NCBI GenBank assembly: GCA_001548435.1 | Contig: AP017308.1 | Location: 2,613,030 to 2,677,029, forward strand | Reading direction: 5' to 3' | DNA length: 64,000 bases | Source of the DNA: Leptolyngbya sp. NIES-3755 | Lineage (GTDB): Bacteria > Cyanobacteriota > Cyanobacteriia > Leptolyngbyales > Leptolyngbyaceae | Shown here: piece after piece, positions 63,970 to 64,000 of the stretch | Position numbering within the stretch: position 1 is the first letter of the stretch | Layout: each line of letters opens with the position of its first letter | Position numbers and translations under genes: made by a program | The notes under the pieces: generated by a model | Databases searched by the model: none | What the model was told of the DNA's origin: nothing | What the model saw: the letters and a program-made list of their open reading frames with translations, nothing else

Positions 63970-64000
63970 AAACTCGCTGGCGATCGCTGGCGGGTTTTTT
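63970..64000 (+). terminator. murA terminator
   Basis: AAACTCGC (63970-63977) pairs with GCGGGTTT (63990-63997) with one T-G pair, loop of 12 containing GCGATCGC, then a T-run to the window end. Confidence 0.85.

Noticed and set aside
1-64000. CRISPR array, insertion sequence or prophage
   Set aside because: No regular spaced direct repeats of 25-40 bp, no transposase, integrase or phage structural genes were seen.

Overview
The window is chromosomal DNA from a cyanobacterium. It carries psbA (photosystem II D1), ndhO, a Psb32-like TPM protein, ferredoxin-type glutamate synthase, a compact RNase E ending in the cyanobacterial PNPase-binding nonapeptide, and a very high density of CGATCG/GCGATCGC (HIP1) sites. 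A filamentous, Leptolyngbya-like lineage is my inference from codon style and gene order; nothing here proves the genus. No CRISPR array, insertion sequence, rRNA or complete prophage was seen.

Layout. 0.3-6.4 kb: STAS protein, TIGR03960-type radical SAM protein, rne with a long leader, and rnhB. 6.4-16 kb: DUF1997 protein, pheA, a membrane GTPase, a PEP-CTERM protein, psbA with its promoter, 5' hairpin and terminator, a conserved cyanobacterial protein, a LuxR-type regulator followed by cofG (deazaflavin synthesis), and an alpha/beta hydrolase. 16-23.9 kb: the protein quality-control operon tig-clpP-clpX, divergent from asd-dapA-rnj, then tRNA-Arg(CCG). 24-27 kb: a small accessory patch (NYN protein, orphan antitoxin, macro-domain protein, two-gene membrane operon). 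27-35 kb: the large glutamate synthase, a secreted phosphodiester glycosidase-like protein, a cupin and an A-type Fe-S carrier. 35-42.3 kb: the str operon rpsL-rpsG-fusA-tuf, split from rpsJ by about 2.5 kb of accessory genes and a 31-codon remnant of a second tuf. 42.4-48.8 kb: LON-domain protein, membrane protein, RNase II/R family gene with rpsR and rpmG, a HEPN-like gene split at an A9 tract, and a second copy of a two-gene aspartic-protease cassette. 48.8-64 kb: nadC, the MntA-HepT toxin-antitoxin pair, a coiled-coil protein, glycosyltransferase, Psb32, glgX, map, RHH regulator, DM13 lipoprotein, HicB-like/PIN pair, lnt, bestrophin-like channel, ndhO, mdh, a secreted protein, tRNA-Leu(CAG) and murA.

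Housekeeping functions cover translation, RNA decay (RNase E, HII, J, II/R), proteolysis, lysine/Phe/NAD synthesis, cell wall and photosynthesis. The accessory genes lie between these conserved blocks, and several are free of HIP1 sites, suggesting later arrival.

Best candidates for something new: (1) a two-gene cassette, present twice, pairing a small protein of about 90 residues with a retropepsin-like (clan AA) aspartic protease; (2) a possible programmed -1 frameshift (A AAA AAG plus a downstream hairpin) joining two halves of a HEPN-type protein; (3) a 10-bp-phased TTC array upstream of the LuxR-cofG pair; (4) the tuf remnant and invaded str operon; (5) several long hairpins in leaders and intergenic regions.
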